Origin: Diaporthe sp. PMI_573
Taxonomy: Eukaryota > Ascomycota > Sordariomycetes > Diaporthales > Diaporthaceae
Length of the DNA: 64,000 nt
Assembly: GCA_021399435.1 (NCBI GenBank)
Contig: JAJTUP010000056.1
Span: forward strand, 1-64,000
Direction of reading: 5' to 3'
Positions 33,578-44,540 of this stretch are shown here, one piece after another. The translations under genes and the position numbers were made by a program. How positions within the stretch are numbered: position 1 is the first letter of the stretch; each line of letters begins with the position of its first letter. The notes beneath the pieces were generated by a model, which was not told the DNA's origin, made no database searches, and worked only from the letters and a program-made list of their open reading frames with translations.

Positions 33578-36390
33578 CAGTGTTGCTAATAATATAAACA
33601 ATACAATATTGGCAATATGGACGCCCTCACAATATTATTGTATTGTCAAGGGGTGCATACCGTATTGCCCCATATAACAGGGAGCCATATCGTATTTATT
33701 GCCAAGAAGCTAATATATTGGCAATATGACAACACATCTAATATATCCCACGTGATCCTGTCAAATCTCATCACCCCGAAAATCTCGTATCCCAGACCAT
33801 GATTTCAGGCACTCTAATGCTTCGACTACATCACTCCCAAGTCGATTTCGACGATCTGTAACCGTGATCTTTGCACCGGAGAAGAGCCGTTCCGGCTCCG
33901 CAGACATTGCAGGAATTGACAGTATATCCACGGCCATCTTCCTCAGGCTCGGGTAGCTTTTCTGCTGCGTCTCCTCTAGCCACCACACAAGGGCGCTTGT
34001 AAAGCCAAAAACCCGTTCAGAACTGCAGTCATACATGGGCAACTTGTTCTGTTATTCTGTTGCTTGTTCTGTATAACGTGTTAATATTTTTTTATTCTGT
34101 TATTCTGTTATCATGTTATGGCTCTCATGCTTCCTGGCCTCCCTGTCGAATGGGTCAACAAACCGCCGTTTTTGCGTAGGAAGTAGCAGGTCTGTTGTAT
34201 TGAATGTAGACTCTACCTCCTTGGTAGAATAGTCCGCCTGCCAGACCTCTCTGACTATCCCCTTGGCCTTCTGAACCTAATCAGGCCGGTCTGCCCATTG
34301 TTCTTCAAAATACTCCCAGCTGTAGCCTGGATATAGGGCAAGGGCTGTATAGTAGATAGGCGTCTCGTCCAGCACTTAATAGTAGTGGTCCATCTTTGCC
34401 CACACAGCATTCACCCCAATATAAAGGAAGTCTTTCTCGTCAAGTTGTTAAACTTCCTCCTTGGCCGTCTCTAGTAAGTGAAGAATCCTCTCAAAGCCAA
34501 GGATTACATCCCAGATGTTCCCGTACGCTCCCTTGAAGCCATCGCGGCGGGTCCTGGTCTGACCGTCCCCTTCAAGGGTTCTGACAACAGTCTCAAAGCC
34601 GGACAACAAATCATTAAACTTCTGGAGTATAACCCAGTCACGATCTGTAAGTTTGCTGTCATCGTCCAGGATTCACGGCAAGACCTTGCCCTTCTTGAGT
34701 ATCCCATTCTTTATAACGTTCTGCTGCTGCCATTCGTGTTTGTACTCAAGGAGAAGGATGTCAAACAAGGGGCGAAGGGTCAAGGCACGCTGGATCATAT
34801 ACAGCTGCGATAGCCACCGTGTGTCGTTATCACGTACGACCTTTAACGGCTTCTGGCCAGCGGGGAGAGATCGGCGTTGTATATTGCAAAGAAGCAAGGA
34901 AAGCCGGTGGCTTAAGTAAATGTCGTAAACCAGGTTATGCAATTTGCCTGTTTGATATCAGTCCAGAAATCCGCCTAATCAGACGTCCTACTGACCAACT
35001 GGACCTCTTTTGCGCCATGCCATCCACTCACGGTCAGTTACTGCGGCTTCGTCGAACTCGTCGGCCTCCCTCCCATTTTCGTATGGTGCAAATAGCAGGG
35101 CCTTTACAGAGAGGTTGAGGATATAGCCAAAGCAACGTCCTTGTCGATTTGCGCCGTGGAATCCCAAGAGATCTCCCAACTCCCCCATTGCAGTATCGTT
35201 ATTAGTAGCGTTGTCAAGGACGGCATATTCTATCTTGTCAGTAATATTGAATCTCTGCAAGATGCTGTAGACAACCTCTGCAATGTTAAAGCCCGTATGG
35301 CGTTGAGAGATCTCGGGAACCCCCAGGATCAACTTCACGGGCTTCCCTTCGTCGTCCCTGCAGAAGCAAGCAATACCATATAGGGGGAGTTGGTTCCTAG
35401 CTGTCCAGCCGTCAAAGGAGATGTGGACAAGACCCTGGCGGCTTTCCAGGTAGGTGGCGATAGTGGCAGAATGTTTCTCGAACTCAGAGATGATCTTGCT
35501 GCGAATAGCGTCGCCAGATAGGTGTGCGTTTTGTATGGCCACAGCTGGGTTCAGGTATTCAAAGACCTGGCGCAACATGGGGTTCTCCGCCTCGGTAAAT
35601 GGCTTATTGCCCGATACAATATAATGTACAAGGAGTCGCCTGAACTCGCTTCTGTTAAAGGACTTGATAAACACGTTGGCGATTGCCTGGTCACGTGGCT
35701 GGGAGACGTCTAATTTAAAGGCGTCTACAATCGATCTCTGTGTAGGCCGTGGTGGTTAGCTAGATCTACGCTTCTCTATCACCCCCTTGGGCTGGCTGGC
35801 AGGTGCGGTGATCTGGTGGGCTTTATAGAGGTGGTCTATCATATTTACTGTGCCTTTTTCCTTGTACGCAGCTGGCTTGTGGCTTCTCTTTTGCACACAG
35901 AGTTTGCAAAGCCAGTGGCGGTCTCTGCCATCTTTCTCGATGTCATAGCCGTAGGCCCGGACCCAAGCCTTCAGATCGCGTGTGCGCTCGCTGTGGGTCC
36001 AGCCAGCCCAGCGAGCTGTTTCAAAGAGACCATCCAGGGCCTGGACGTCGTCAGGAGGAGGAGGAACGAGGGGATGATCGACAGGAAATCAACGGGAGAT
36101 ACGTTGTCATCCATAATATAGGCCTGTAGGCATTGTCGCGCCAAGCCCCTGTCTGTGATTGTATTGACCGGCTATATTTGAGCCTATATGGCTGACTAAG
36201 GGGACCAAGGGGCTCAAAAAGCATAAAAATGGGTCGACGGCAATGAAGGCAACGTAAAGGCAATATTGCCCATCTGAGATTGCGTTGCGTTGCGTTGCCT
36301 TAGTAATCGCGACTCCCCCATTACGTTGCGTTGCCGCAATATATTGCTAAACAGTTGCCCACATTGCGTTGCTCGGAGCCCTGTCAGACT
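33578..36390 (-). mobile_element. Decayed hAT transposon
   Basis: Left end CAGTGTTGC at 33578. Both flanks carry GGCAATAT/ATATTGCC motifs (33605-33740 on the left; 36260-36350 on the right, with GCGTTGC repeats). The right boundary is uncertain, ending near the CTG at 36383; terminal inverted repeats do not match well and no TSD is seen. The transposase between is broken. Confidence 0.6.
33761..35965 (-). pseudogene. hAT transposase, broken by stops and shifts
   Basis: Read leftward: a BED finger HWLCKLCVQKRS...MIDHLYKAHQI (about 35830-35940), then a stop. Next comes NVFIKSFNRSEFRRLLVHYI, VHISFDGWTARNQLPLYGI (first Asp) and EYAVLDNATNNDTAM (second Asp) in the frame 34988-35674. After a frame break, RDNDTRWLSQLYM lies in 34673-34942. 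A segment with in-frame stops at 34448-34450, 34376-34378 and 34277-34279 (VLDETPIYYTALALYPGYSW) follows. The C-terminal DILSIPAMSAEPERLFSGAK closes at 33761-34042. All landmarks are in order, so this was a full transposase, now dead. Confidence 0.85.
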
Positions 36391-38165
36391 GGTATATTTA
36401 CTGTATCTCGATATTGCCTAGCACGTCCCCTAGCATAATGATATAAATGGTATTTAGTAGACATTGGAAAAAGCAGCTATCAAATCCCGAGTTCATGGGG
36501 AATTTACTGTCCTTTTACTTCTGATGCGGATTAGATTAAGAATTGAGGTCCTGGGCAAGGTATTCTCTCTGATGTGCTTCTCGGCTAATTCTAAAATACT
36601 CAATCCTAATTTCGTATCTTTTCAGTCAACCTTGCAGTAATTACCCTACGCACTGTATAACTTGACTACCAACATCTGATTTAAAGAGGAGACTCATGTA
36701 CAACCGCTAAAAGCTTATTGCTGTCTTCATGCGTGGAATGGCATGAGGAAAAAACCACTCGTGAAGACATGCCACTTACTCGTACGGTATCTCATATCTA
36801 CTGGTCAACAATCCAGCAGATGAAAATGTCCACGTTCCTTTTGGGGTGGAGCGATTTGAACATCTTTTCGGAGATCCGATTAAATTCATATAACGGTAAC
36901 TACGGTGATAGTCATCTCTTCAGGTCGGTAACTATCCCCGATGCTGGATCATGCGGGGCTTGATCGTGCAGCATGAGAATTAAAAGAGTGTGGGTTGTTG
37001 AATTACTACTGTAAAGACTGTGATAGAACGGCGTGTCAGTCAGCTATCAACATCGAGCTAGAACGTGCTCTCCCGACACAATATGCCGCGGAATGTAACA
37101 GGGCCGTGTACAAACATGGTCGCCGAGGATCCGGCTGTGTTTGATGATCTATTCTAAGACTGCCCACTCACCGGTGTAGGTTAGTGACAGCGATCCTCCC
37201 ACACGGTGTTCCATGCAAGAAGTTGACATCGCCAAGAATGGACAGGGCTTGCGGTAGTGGGCCAGACGGCCCCGGCTTAAATAGTGTAAATGTCTGCGCA
37301 TGCGCTCCTAGATGGGCGGGACCATGGACACAGCCAAGGTCGCACCAATCTTGTAAGAAACAAGTTCTCCGTCCAGGGTGACAACTGCTGCAAGGACCCA
37401 TGCAGGGCAACTTGATTATGTAGCTTCACGAATGCGCACCTCAAGCTGAAATTTCGTCACAATGCTCTTGCGTCCTGGGAGGCTGAAGCCTACATATCTA
37501 AAATCTATCGACAACCACCCTAAACTCATCATGCTTTGTCAAGACAGCAAAAATGACGCCTGCCGTGCTACTTTCCGACGCCTTACGACAGCGTTTGCAA
37601 CAGGCAAGGGATGGGAGCTCTGAGGTCCTCTGAATGCTTCCCAAGCTCAAAAGAAGCATTAAACGAAAAGAAAGCCTTTCACCATCTGTTCTTATAGCCT
37701 TCCAACCACCAATTGCCGCAAAATCATACATAAGGATGCGGTTGTTGCGGGCCGGGGCGAAGAGGAGGGGCAAGTGGGGCGGTGACCGTTTACCACTATA
37801 AGAGCAGGTGGAAACATGAATTGCATCACGGAAACCAAAAGACAGAGAAGTTTCCTAAATCCACTCGTCTGGATATGTCAATGTGGTAGTGGTCTTATAA
37901 GTTCAGTGTCAATGGCTTTCTTGCTACAGAATCTATATGAGCTGATAATCAGGATCCCCTTATACCAGGTCAGCAGAGAATGATGACCGAAGCTTTCGCA
38001 TTGCACCTCGATACCCTCTTGGGTCACACCATCAGTAAGGTTACATACACTCTCCCTCGGATCCTCCTGCCGCCTCGCCCTCCTCTTCTGCCTATGATCA
38101 TCATCATGGCAACATGTAATCCTGGTCGGAACCTCCTCAGCTAGCCTAAGCCTTGGGCTCCTAAG
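36391..38165. other. Intergenic, no gene recognised
   Basis: ORFs at 36718-36963 (+) and 37498-37773 (-) have no recognisable family. A 12-bp phrase around GTTCTCC/GGACAA may mark old repeats. Nothing firm. Confidence 0.35.
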
Positions 38166-38422
38166 CTACACAGGGATAGATTGGCTAGCATCATGAGATG
38201 AGTCCAACTTGGAATTCGGCCATGCCTGGGCTGTGGCTCGAAATCCACCGTCGATAGTCCTCGCTTCCAGCTCATAGTTCTCATCAATGACCAGAGCCAT
38301 AGTGTTACCGGAGAAAGCTTCGAGAGCAGTCTTGATCCTCGGAAGGCAAGCCGTGACAATGGAGAGGTGGTAGGAGACCTGGCGCCATAGCGTGGGAGAG
38401 GTGGCGAGCCAAGTATAATTTT
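38166..38422 (-). pseudogene. C-terminal exon of a SAT4/rhodopsin-family gene
   Basis: Reads YTWLATSPTLWRQVSYHLSI, VTACLPRIKTALEAFSGNTM, then ALVIDENYELEART and a stop at 38166-38168. This corresponds to the last helix of the fungal rhodopsin family (W..v..Q....LSIITACIPxLK.FLE) plus a short tail. An acceptor-like TTATTCAG lies just before it. No upstream exons could be found in the 200 bp before the MULE at 38621 nor on its far side, so this is an orphan exon. It is a third member of the family in this window. Confidence 0.55.
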
Positions 38423-38611
38423 CTGAATAAATAAAGTCTGTTCCTCTGATTGCCGGTATCAGCGTGATGGGAGCACTGTGATACCTTCATTATTACGCTG
38501 CTGATTTTAGAACATCAGTGAAAAGGGTAGGATGTCCTAACATGATATGGGGGCCACCCAAGCGAGTGGGCCACATTACCGTGATTGCACTAATGCGTCC
38601 GCGACTCCGCG

Positions 38612-38620
38612 ATAGTAAAT
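38612..38620 (+). repeat. MULE target-site duplication, left copy
   Basis: ATAGTAAAT immediately left of the terminal repeat, matched exactly by 41669-41677. Confidence 0.95.
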
Positions 38621-41600
38621 GAGATCGGAGATTCGCACGCCCAAATTTGGAGGCTGCACGCCCTCGAATGACTAATCACTGCTGCAGCCAATCAGAACGC
38701 TTCATTTGCCCAGCCCGGGCCACGCAACCCAGTGCATTTTGCAGCCCGAATGCAGCCTCAGATCACGCTTGCTATTCCTCCTCTTCGCACCAACCTCAAC
38801 CCTCGCGCCCACCCTCAACGCTTCGTGATACCGACTAATTGACTGTTGGAATCAATCGATTCAGCATCAAAAATACCCCCTAGCTGGTCAAACTTCAATC
38901 CTATGTGGTTACAGCGATGTCAGAGTATCCGGACTACTCGGGGCTCGAGGCGCAGTGGCAGACAGACTGCCAGCAATGGAACGGCAGCATCACCGCCACA
39001 AACCACCGCCGCCCAGCACTTTCCAATCCTCCTATGTATCTAAAACTCTTCAATGATGGATACGATACTTATGCCGACCTCAAGGCTGATTTAGATGAGG
39101 CTACGAAGCTTGCAGGGTGGTTGACAGTCGCTCAGAGATCCAAGCCGGATGTAGTGACGTTGGGGTGTAGCCGAGGTGCACCACGACCCTCAACCGCCAC
39201 AAGAAACAACGCCTCAACGATTAAAGCCGGCTGCAAATGGCGAGCGATTGCCAATAAGACCAAGTCGACGTCAGGCAAGTGGAAGCTTGTGATCCAAGAG
39301 CATAGACACTGCTGTCACGGTCCTCAAGTCGTGCCTGAAGCCCAGCGTGGTTGGACAAAACTCACAGACGAACATCACGACTTTCTCGCTCGGACCGCTC
39401 GGGACCCGTCGCTCGCGAAGCCGAAGAAACTTGAGGCTGCCCTTCGCCGAGAATACCCTCAGGTACAGCTGGGGCCGAATACAATGAAGGACTGGCTGGC
39501 TCGCTTCCGGAAGGAGAAGCAAGGTATCTATACCCCGACCCAAGCAGCGCTGAGGTTCCTCGAAGAGAAGGACTGCTGGTACCGGTTTGCTCGGGACGTC
39601 GAGGGCAGGGTCACGGGCATCTTCTGGTGCGAGAAGCAGCAGATGGCTTGGATCCGAGAACGACGTTTCTCACGATGCCTCTCACTTGACTGTACATATT
39701 CGACTAACAACAAGAAGATGCCGTTCTTCCACGGGACAGCAGTGACCCACACGAAGAAGAACCTTCCTCTATTTCAGGGGATCATCGATAACGAGCGAGA
39801 AAGCGGCTTCCGATGGCTCCTCGAGCAAGTTCACCTCCTCCTGAAGGAGTACAAAGCTGACGACCCAACCCTCTTCATCACTGACTACGATAACGCTCTG
39901 ATGAATGCCCTCGAATACGAGTTTCCTCAGGCGCACCATCAGCTGTGCGTCTTCCATATGAACATGAACATTGTCCTCAACATCAAGAAGAAGTGGCAGA
40001 AGCCAACGGCGCCAGGGGAAGAGGAAGCGGAAGAGGAAACAGAAGATGCCGAAGAGGAGGAAGCAGAAGCGGCGATAGCCTCTCTCAATGCGCCGGCGAG
40101 AAACAAGGCGACGATTTCTACAAAGGTTCCCAAGCTCAAGGATATCCCCTATACCCGACAGGCACTATTTGACCTCCTCAAGTTTATGGAATACTCTACA
40201 GATCGTGAGGTCTACGATACGGCTTGGCAGCGTCTGCAAGAGAAGTTTAAGGACCAGAAAGCAATTCTCAACTATCTCAAGACCTACTATGTTGACGACG
40301 AGGAGCAGATCGTCGGCAAATGGGCTGCCCATCAGACCTGCAGAATCCTCAACTTCGGCTTGCGTACAACCTCCTCTACGGAGAGTATGCACCGCAAACT
40401 CAAGGTCTATTTGGGCCACGGGATAGGCAATGCCCTCTATTTGGTTGAGGCTTGCCACGAGGCTCTAGAGGACACTGCTCGTGGCTTCCTTGTGGAGGAA
40501 GCCCGTCAGAAGACAGCCTCACTTGCGAAGTACAATGGGCTTAGTTGGCTCGGAAGGCTGCCCTTCCAAGTCTCGTGGGCAGCCCTTGAGCTTCTCGTGA
40601 GGACCAGGCAGCAGGCGCTTCAAATCCTCAAAAACAAGCTTCCACGACGTTGCAATGCCCTCAGCTGCACTTGCCCTATCTACACGCAGTACGGCTTAAT
40701 CTGTGCAAGCCGGATGGCCGATAGAGAAGAAGCAAACCTCCCTCTCGAGAGGGCAGATGTTCACGAAGTCTACTGGCTTGATCGCGATCTCTCGAGCGGA
40801 AACCTGCTGCTGACAGTCCTCTCGCCGAAGAGGGTCACGGCGACGAAGGGACGGCCTCGCGAGACCGCTACGTTTGCGACTAGCGAGGAAGGCGCCTTCA
40901 CAAGAGCAATTATGGCGAAGCAGACCTCCTCCACGACGACCAGTCTGGGCAGCAAAGCAGGCGACAAAACGAGGGCGACGACAGCCTCAGTTCAGAGGAT
41001 CAACTCGGCGTGGGAGCACAACGATACAACGCTCCAGTCTCTAGACGACGAGGACCTCAACCGCAGAAATGCTCAAGGGAGGGCGCAGAAGCGACGATCT
41101 GGGCCGACGTCCTCAGCGCCGGCAGCGCTTGTGGGTATACCCTCAAGCTCAAGGCAACCGGCTAAGAGGCAGCGGACGGGGCGGCAGACTGTCAACCAGC
41201 TGCCCTCTATAGACCTAGAGGCTGACGACGTTGACGACATCGACGTCAGCAACGACGATAGGGGCAAGGAAACACAGGGCACAATCGTCTGTGGGGGCAC
41301 TGACGATTGCCCAATCGACCTCTCGAGCGACGGGCTGAGCGATTGACTTCTCGGGCGACGAGCCGAGCAATCGACTTAGAAGTCGACTTCGTCGCTAAAT
41401 AAGCGTAATTGGGGCTAATTGAGGGTGTTTTGCAATAGTTGGGCAATTGGTCGATTGGCAAATCGACGTAATTAGGTCGAATAGAGCGTATATAGTGCCC
41501 TCGAGCGTGTGGGAATAGCTTCATGGTGCACCATGAGAAGCGATGTAGTTACATTATTTATTTGTATGGCGAATAGGTGTGAACTTAAAATTGGCGCACA

Positions 41601-41668
41601 TAGGGAAGCGTGATTAGTCATTCGAGGGCGTGCAGCCTCCAAATTTGGGCGTGCGAATCTCCGATCTC
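38621..41668 (+). mobile_element. Complete MULE transposon, 3.05 kb
   Basis: Perfect-looking 59-bp terminal inverted repeats (38621-38679 and 41610-41668, beginning GAGATCGGAGATTCGCACGC) and a perfect 9-bp TSD, as expected for Mutator-like elements. The single transposase frame is uninterrupted. A CCAATCAGAACGC box follows the left repeat and could serve the promoter. The 850-bp element at 21032 is a deletion derivative of a close relative. Confidence 0.97.
38905..41346 (+). CDS. MULE transposase, 813 aa
   Basis: Mutator-like DDE transposase, nuclear, excising and inserting the element. First catalytic Asp is in SLDCTYSTNNKKMPF (about 260), second in LFITDYDNALMNAL (about 326), third acid in STESMHRKLK (about 492). 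HHQLCVFHMNMNI matches the C-x-x-H block of the MULE core. A Cys-rich segment CNALSCTCPIYTQYGLICAS resembles a SWIM-type finger but lacks a clear final His. An acidic Glu-rich loop (EEEAEEETEDAEEEEAEA) is inserted after the second Asp region. The C-terminus is acidic/Ser-rich after a basic stretch (KRQRTGRQ), a possible nuclear signal. No stops; ATG at 38905 is preceded by non-coding TIR flank. A shorter ATG (MSEYPDYS) lies two codons later. Confidence 0.95.
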   Translation: MVTAMSEYPDYSGLEAQWQTDCQQWNGSITATNHRRPALSNPPMYLKLFNDGYDTYADLKADLDEATKLAGWLTVAQRSKPDVVTLGCSRGAPRPSTATRNNASTIKAGCKWRAIANKTKSTSGKWKLVIQEHRHCCHGPQVVPEAQRGWTKLTDEHHDFLARTARDPSLAKPKKLEAALRREYPQVQLGPNTMKDWLARFRKEKQGIYTPTQAALRFLEEKDCWYRFARDVEGRVTGIFWCEKQQMAWIRERRFSRCLSLDCTYSTNNKKMPFFHGTAVTHTKKNLPLFQGIIDNERESGFRWLLEQVHLLLKEYKADDPTLFITDYDNALMNALEYEFPQAHHQLCVFHMNMNIVLNIKKKWQKPTAPGEEEAEEETEDAEEEEAEAAIASLNAPARNKATISTKVPKLKDIPYTRQALFDLLKFMEYSTDREVYDTAWQRLQEKFKDQKAILNYLKTYYVDDEEQIVGKWAAHQTCRILNFGLRTTSSTESMHRKLKVYLGHGIGNALYLVEACHEALEDTARGFLVEEARQKTASLAKYNGLSWLGRLPFQVSWAALELLVRTRQQALQILKNKLPRRCNALSCTCPIYTQYGLICASRMADREEANLPLERADVHEVYWLDRDLSSGNLLLTVLSPKRVTATKGRPRETATFATSEEGAFTRAIMAKQTSSTTTSLGSKAGDKTRATTASVQRINSAWEHNDTTLQSLDDEDLNRRNAQGRAQKRRSGPTSSAPAALVGIPSSSRQPAKRQRTGRQTVNQLPSIDLEADDVDDIDVSNDDRGKETQGTIVCGGTDDCPIDLSSDGLSD

Positions 41669-41677
41669 ATAGTAAAT
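41669..41677 (+). repeat. MULE target-site duplication, right copy
   Basis: ATAGTAAAT, identical to 38612-38620. Confidence 0.95.
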
Positions 41678-41690
41678 TGTTAAGGGACAC

Positions 41691-41789
41691 TACCTGTGCC
41701 ACGCCCCACTTAAGGTGGTCTGTTCGCACTCCGTTTCTCACCAACCCGGAGTGCGAACAGACCACCTTAAGTGGGGCGTGGCACGGGTA
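41691..41789. repeat. Large inverted repeat, 43-bp arms, 13-nt loop
   Basis: Arms 41691-41733 and 41747-41789 are complementary with a single mismatch (position 5, a G:T wobble in RNA). Starts TACCTGTGCCACGCCCCACT. It begins 14 bp right of the MULE TSD. Flanks show no transposase or TSD; it may be a foldback element or the fold of a small RNA gene. Confidence 0.95.
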
Positions 41790-41846
41790 GCCAGCAGACG
41801 CGGAGATGGCCGCCAAGATGGGCCTGACGTCATGTGATCCACGCGC

Positions 41847-41908
41847 CAAACAAGGCCGTTACCTCAGCAAGCTCGGGCCTGAGCTTGCTGAGGTAAACAA
41901 GGCCGTCC
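41847..41908. repeat. Palindrome flanked by 12-bp direct repeats
   Basis: TTACCTCAGCAAGCTC (41859-41874) and its exact reverse complement (41881-41896) surround GGGCCT. The palindrome is bounded on both sides by AAACAAGGCCGT, as if a tiny palindromic insert had duplicated its target. Confidence 0.9.
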
Positions 41909-42403
41909 CCTTATCGCTCCCAGGTGGGAGCACCCGCATCTCCTTGCCTGCTGCATGTATCTTAATCGCGATCTTCCAAAAAAAACGTTATGTAAATCGA
42001 TAGCAGATGCATTTGTCAGCCCCGGATTGATTATGCTAGTCCAGGTAAGAAACTATTTTTCCACAATGCGACGGAAGCTAGCAGGGGCTTACAAGAGGCT
42101 GAGCTAACTCGTTTCGGCATCATTGTCCGCCAAGCACTAACGTTAAAACCATTCAAGGGCTCCAAGATGTCCACTCTTGACTCATCTGGCATTCCGACTT
42201 CCCCCTCCATGATTGTTGAACCTGCTAATGAACGAATTAGTTCCGATGGGCTTCGGAGCTTCGGATTCTCCGGAAATTCTCTTACGAAATCAGTTTGTGA
42301 CTAAATGTTGGAGGGATCTTCTAAGCTCCGAGCGTCACCGGAGTCTTACCGGAGTTGCCGAGCACTCCCTTCATGCCGAACGACTTCAGAAGAGAGGCAC
42401 ACT
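41909..42403. other. Upstream region of the oxygenase gene
   Basis: No gene seen; promoter region of the gene at 42534. Short inverted words such as GCTTCGGAGCTTCGGA near 42250 recur. Confidence 0.4.
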
Positions 42404-42411
42404 TATATAAG
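42404..42411 (+). promoter_or_regulatory. TATA box candidate
   Basis: TATATAAG, 123 bp upstream of the oxygenase ATG at 42534. Confidence 0.5.
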
Positions 42412-42533
42412 GGGGTGTGCGCCGTAATTCTTTCGTGGAGAACCTTCAAGCTATTCTGAGACCAAACCTACTCCTCTCTCATTTATACAATCTCAATCGC
42501 ATTGTCAGAAACAGATCTTTGTTGATTTTCAAC

Positions 42534-44540
42534 ATGAACTCTGACGAAAAACCCAAAGGCTACAACTGGTACACGATTACCGAGGAGGAATTGAACAAGT
42601 TTGCACCTCCGTTTTTACGCGATGTCCCTGAAACTCCGAAGGAGGTTGAGTGTAATCTCGGCGGGACATGGCCGACTTGGGTCCATGGCTCCTTTTTAAG
42701 GTACTTCATACAGAATATATTGCGGATATATCACAAACTTACAAGTGTCGTTGTAGGATCGGTGTTGGTCGTTTTACTATTCCGCTTTCCGAAGACGGTT
42801 CAAAGCCCAGGGCTGTTGTTCAGCATTTGTTCGACGGTTTGGGATTGTTGCATAAATTCCGAATGACCCAAGGCCGTGTTTTTTACATGAGTCGTTATAC
42901 ACATGAGGGCGTCGTTAGGCGAGCCTACAAAGACGGTTACCTTTTGACTACAAGAATGGGTCTCAATGCAAACACCCCTCTAAAAGACGCTCAAGATCCC
43001 TGTTCGACCTTGCTAGGAGCTCAGGTAGGTCGTCTTCCAACAGGGCAGAATACAACAGGAATAGAGCTAATTTGGATGTATAGCAATCTCTCTACGTACC
43101 CAATGGTTATGCGGAACCCGATTCTGTTAACATGAATGTGCAGCCACGCCGTGGTATGCATCTTCCCAACGACAAAAATCCATATTCGAGGGGCGCCCAG
43201 TCGGCAAATCCGGCCACTGAGGAGGTAGGTTACCTTTGTATCCACTGTATCAAGATTAATGATGAAAGTAGCTTACTGTTGAATCGTAGATTTTAGTGCA
43301 TACTGACTGGAACCTTCTGCAAATATGTGATGCACGAACTCTGGAGCCGAAACGACTACTGAACTACATGGACATCGATCCAGAATTGGCCGGGACCGGC
43401 AGTTGTGCTCATCCTCCGCATGACCGAAAGAGAGGTCTTACTTTTAATTATCTCATCGATGGGTCTGGTGTACTATTTGTTTTTGCATTGAATGTCGCAT
43501 CTAATCCGGCAGCTCTCGTATGGAAGTCTCCTCTTCCATGCAGGCCTTGCTACACACATGCTCTTGCAATGACGGACAAATATGTTGTTTTCGTAAGAAA
43601 TGTGAGTATAAAACATTCATGTTCAGTGATAAGCGGATTCGTACTCACAAACCCTTTAGCCAGTACATCTGGATCTCAGTGACACAACGAAAGGATTTGC
43701 CGACATGATGGTCTGTGAGCATGATTCGCCGACCGAGTTTTACATCTTGGACAAAAGTGACGGCACGCAGTGAGTCTTGAAATGCCTTTTATTTGCAATG
43801 ATTCTTCTCTAAGTTAACAAATTAGTGTCGCAACTTATCGAGTAAACAACTTTTACTTCTTCCACATCGGGAATGCATACGATTACATCGACCCCAAGAC
43901 TGGCGATGTCAATATTCACGTCGACATTGTCAGCTACCGGGATGAACACTATCCATACATGGATTACAGTCTCTCAAATCTCCTCGATCCTAAGAAGCCG
44001 CTTCAAAACGGAACTCTTGTCCGCTATCAGATGGACTCTGTGAACAAGGCGGATCCAGCCAAGATTTGTCGCGGCTCAGTTGCGGCTGCTATTGCGGGAT
44101 TGCCGTGTGAGCTCCCACGTGTTTCGAAGCCTGCCTCGATGGATCCTAATTACCGGTATGTCTATGGTATATCTGGTATTGGGGCCTCCTCTCCCGGCAC
44201 AGAAGTCCCAATCGGTCGTCTCAGCAACGGATTTGGCGTTGTTCACCCAACAGTTTATGGTTCTCTGTTCAAATCTGACTGGAAGACTGGTTTGTTCAAA
44301 TTGTGGACACCATTGAACGGCGAGAGTTGTCCTACCGAACCAATTTTCATTCAACGCCCTGGTGCGACGGAGGAGGATGACGGGATCGTGATTACGATTA
44401 CAATTAATCGTGAAGGTACGCACAGTATCTTAGTCGGACTCGACGGTAAGACGTTTAAAGAGATTGCAAGAGCGGATATGCCACAGGTTTATGCGCTTGG
44501 CCCGCACGGTTCATTTGTTGAAGGAGATTTTGGTCTCTGA
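42534..44540 (+). CDS. Carotenoid/stilbene cleavage oxygenase family protein
   Basis: Six exons by eye: 42534-42700, 42757-43024, 43084-43224, 43290-43601, 43660-43769, 43826-44540; 570 residues. Family of non-heme Fe(II) dioxygenases that cleave C=C bonds of carotenoids, apocarotenoids or stilbenoids. All four His ligands are visible in order: CAHPPHDRKR, CYTHALAMTD, FFHIGNAYDY and LGPHGSFVEGDF at the C-terminus. HLFDGLGLLHKFRM matches the family's HWFDGLAMLHxF block, with Gln-His in place of the usual His-Trp pair. No signal peptide; probably soluble. The ATG MNSDEKPKGYNWY is preferred over an upstream in-frame GTG/ATG reading because the family's N-terminus starts shortly before the W-x-x-G segment. 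Substrate unknown. FAH-, SDR- and ALDH-type genes follow within 8 kb. Confidence 0.9.
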
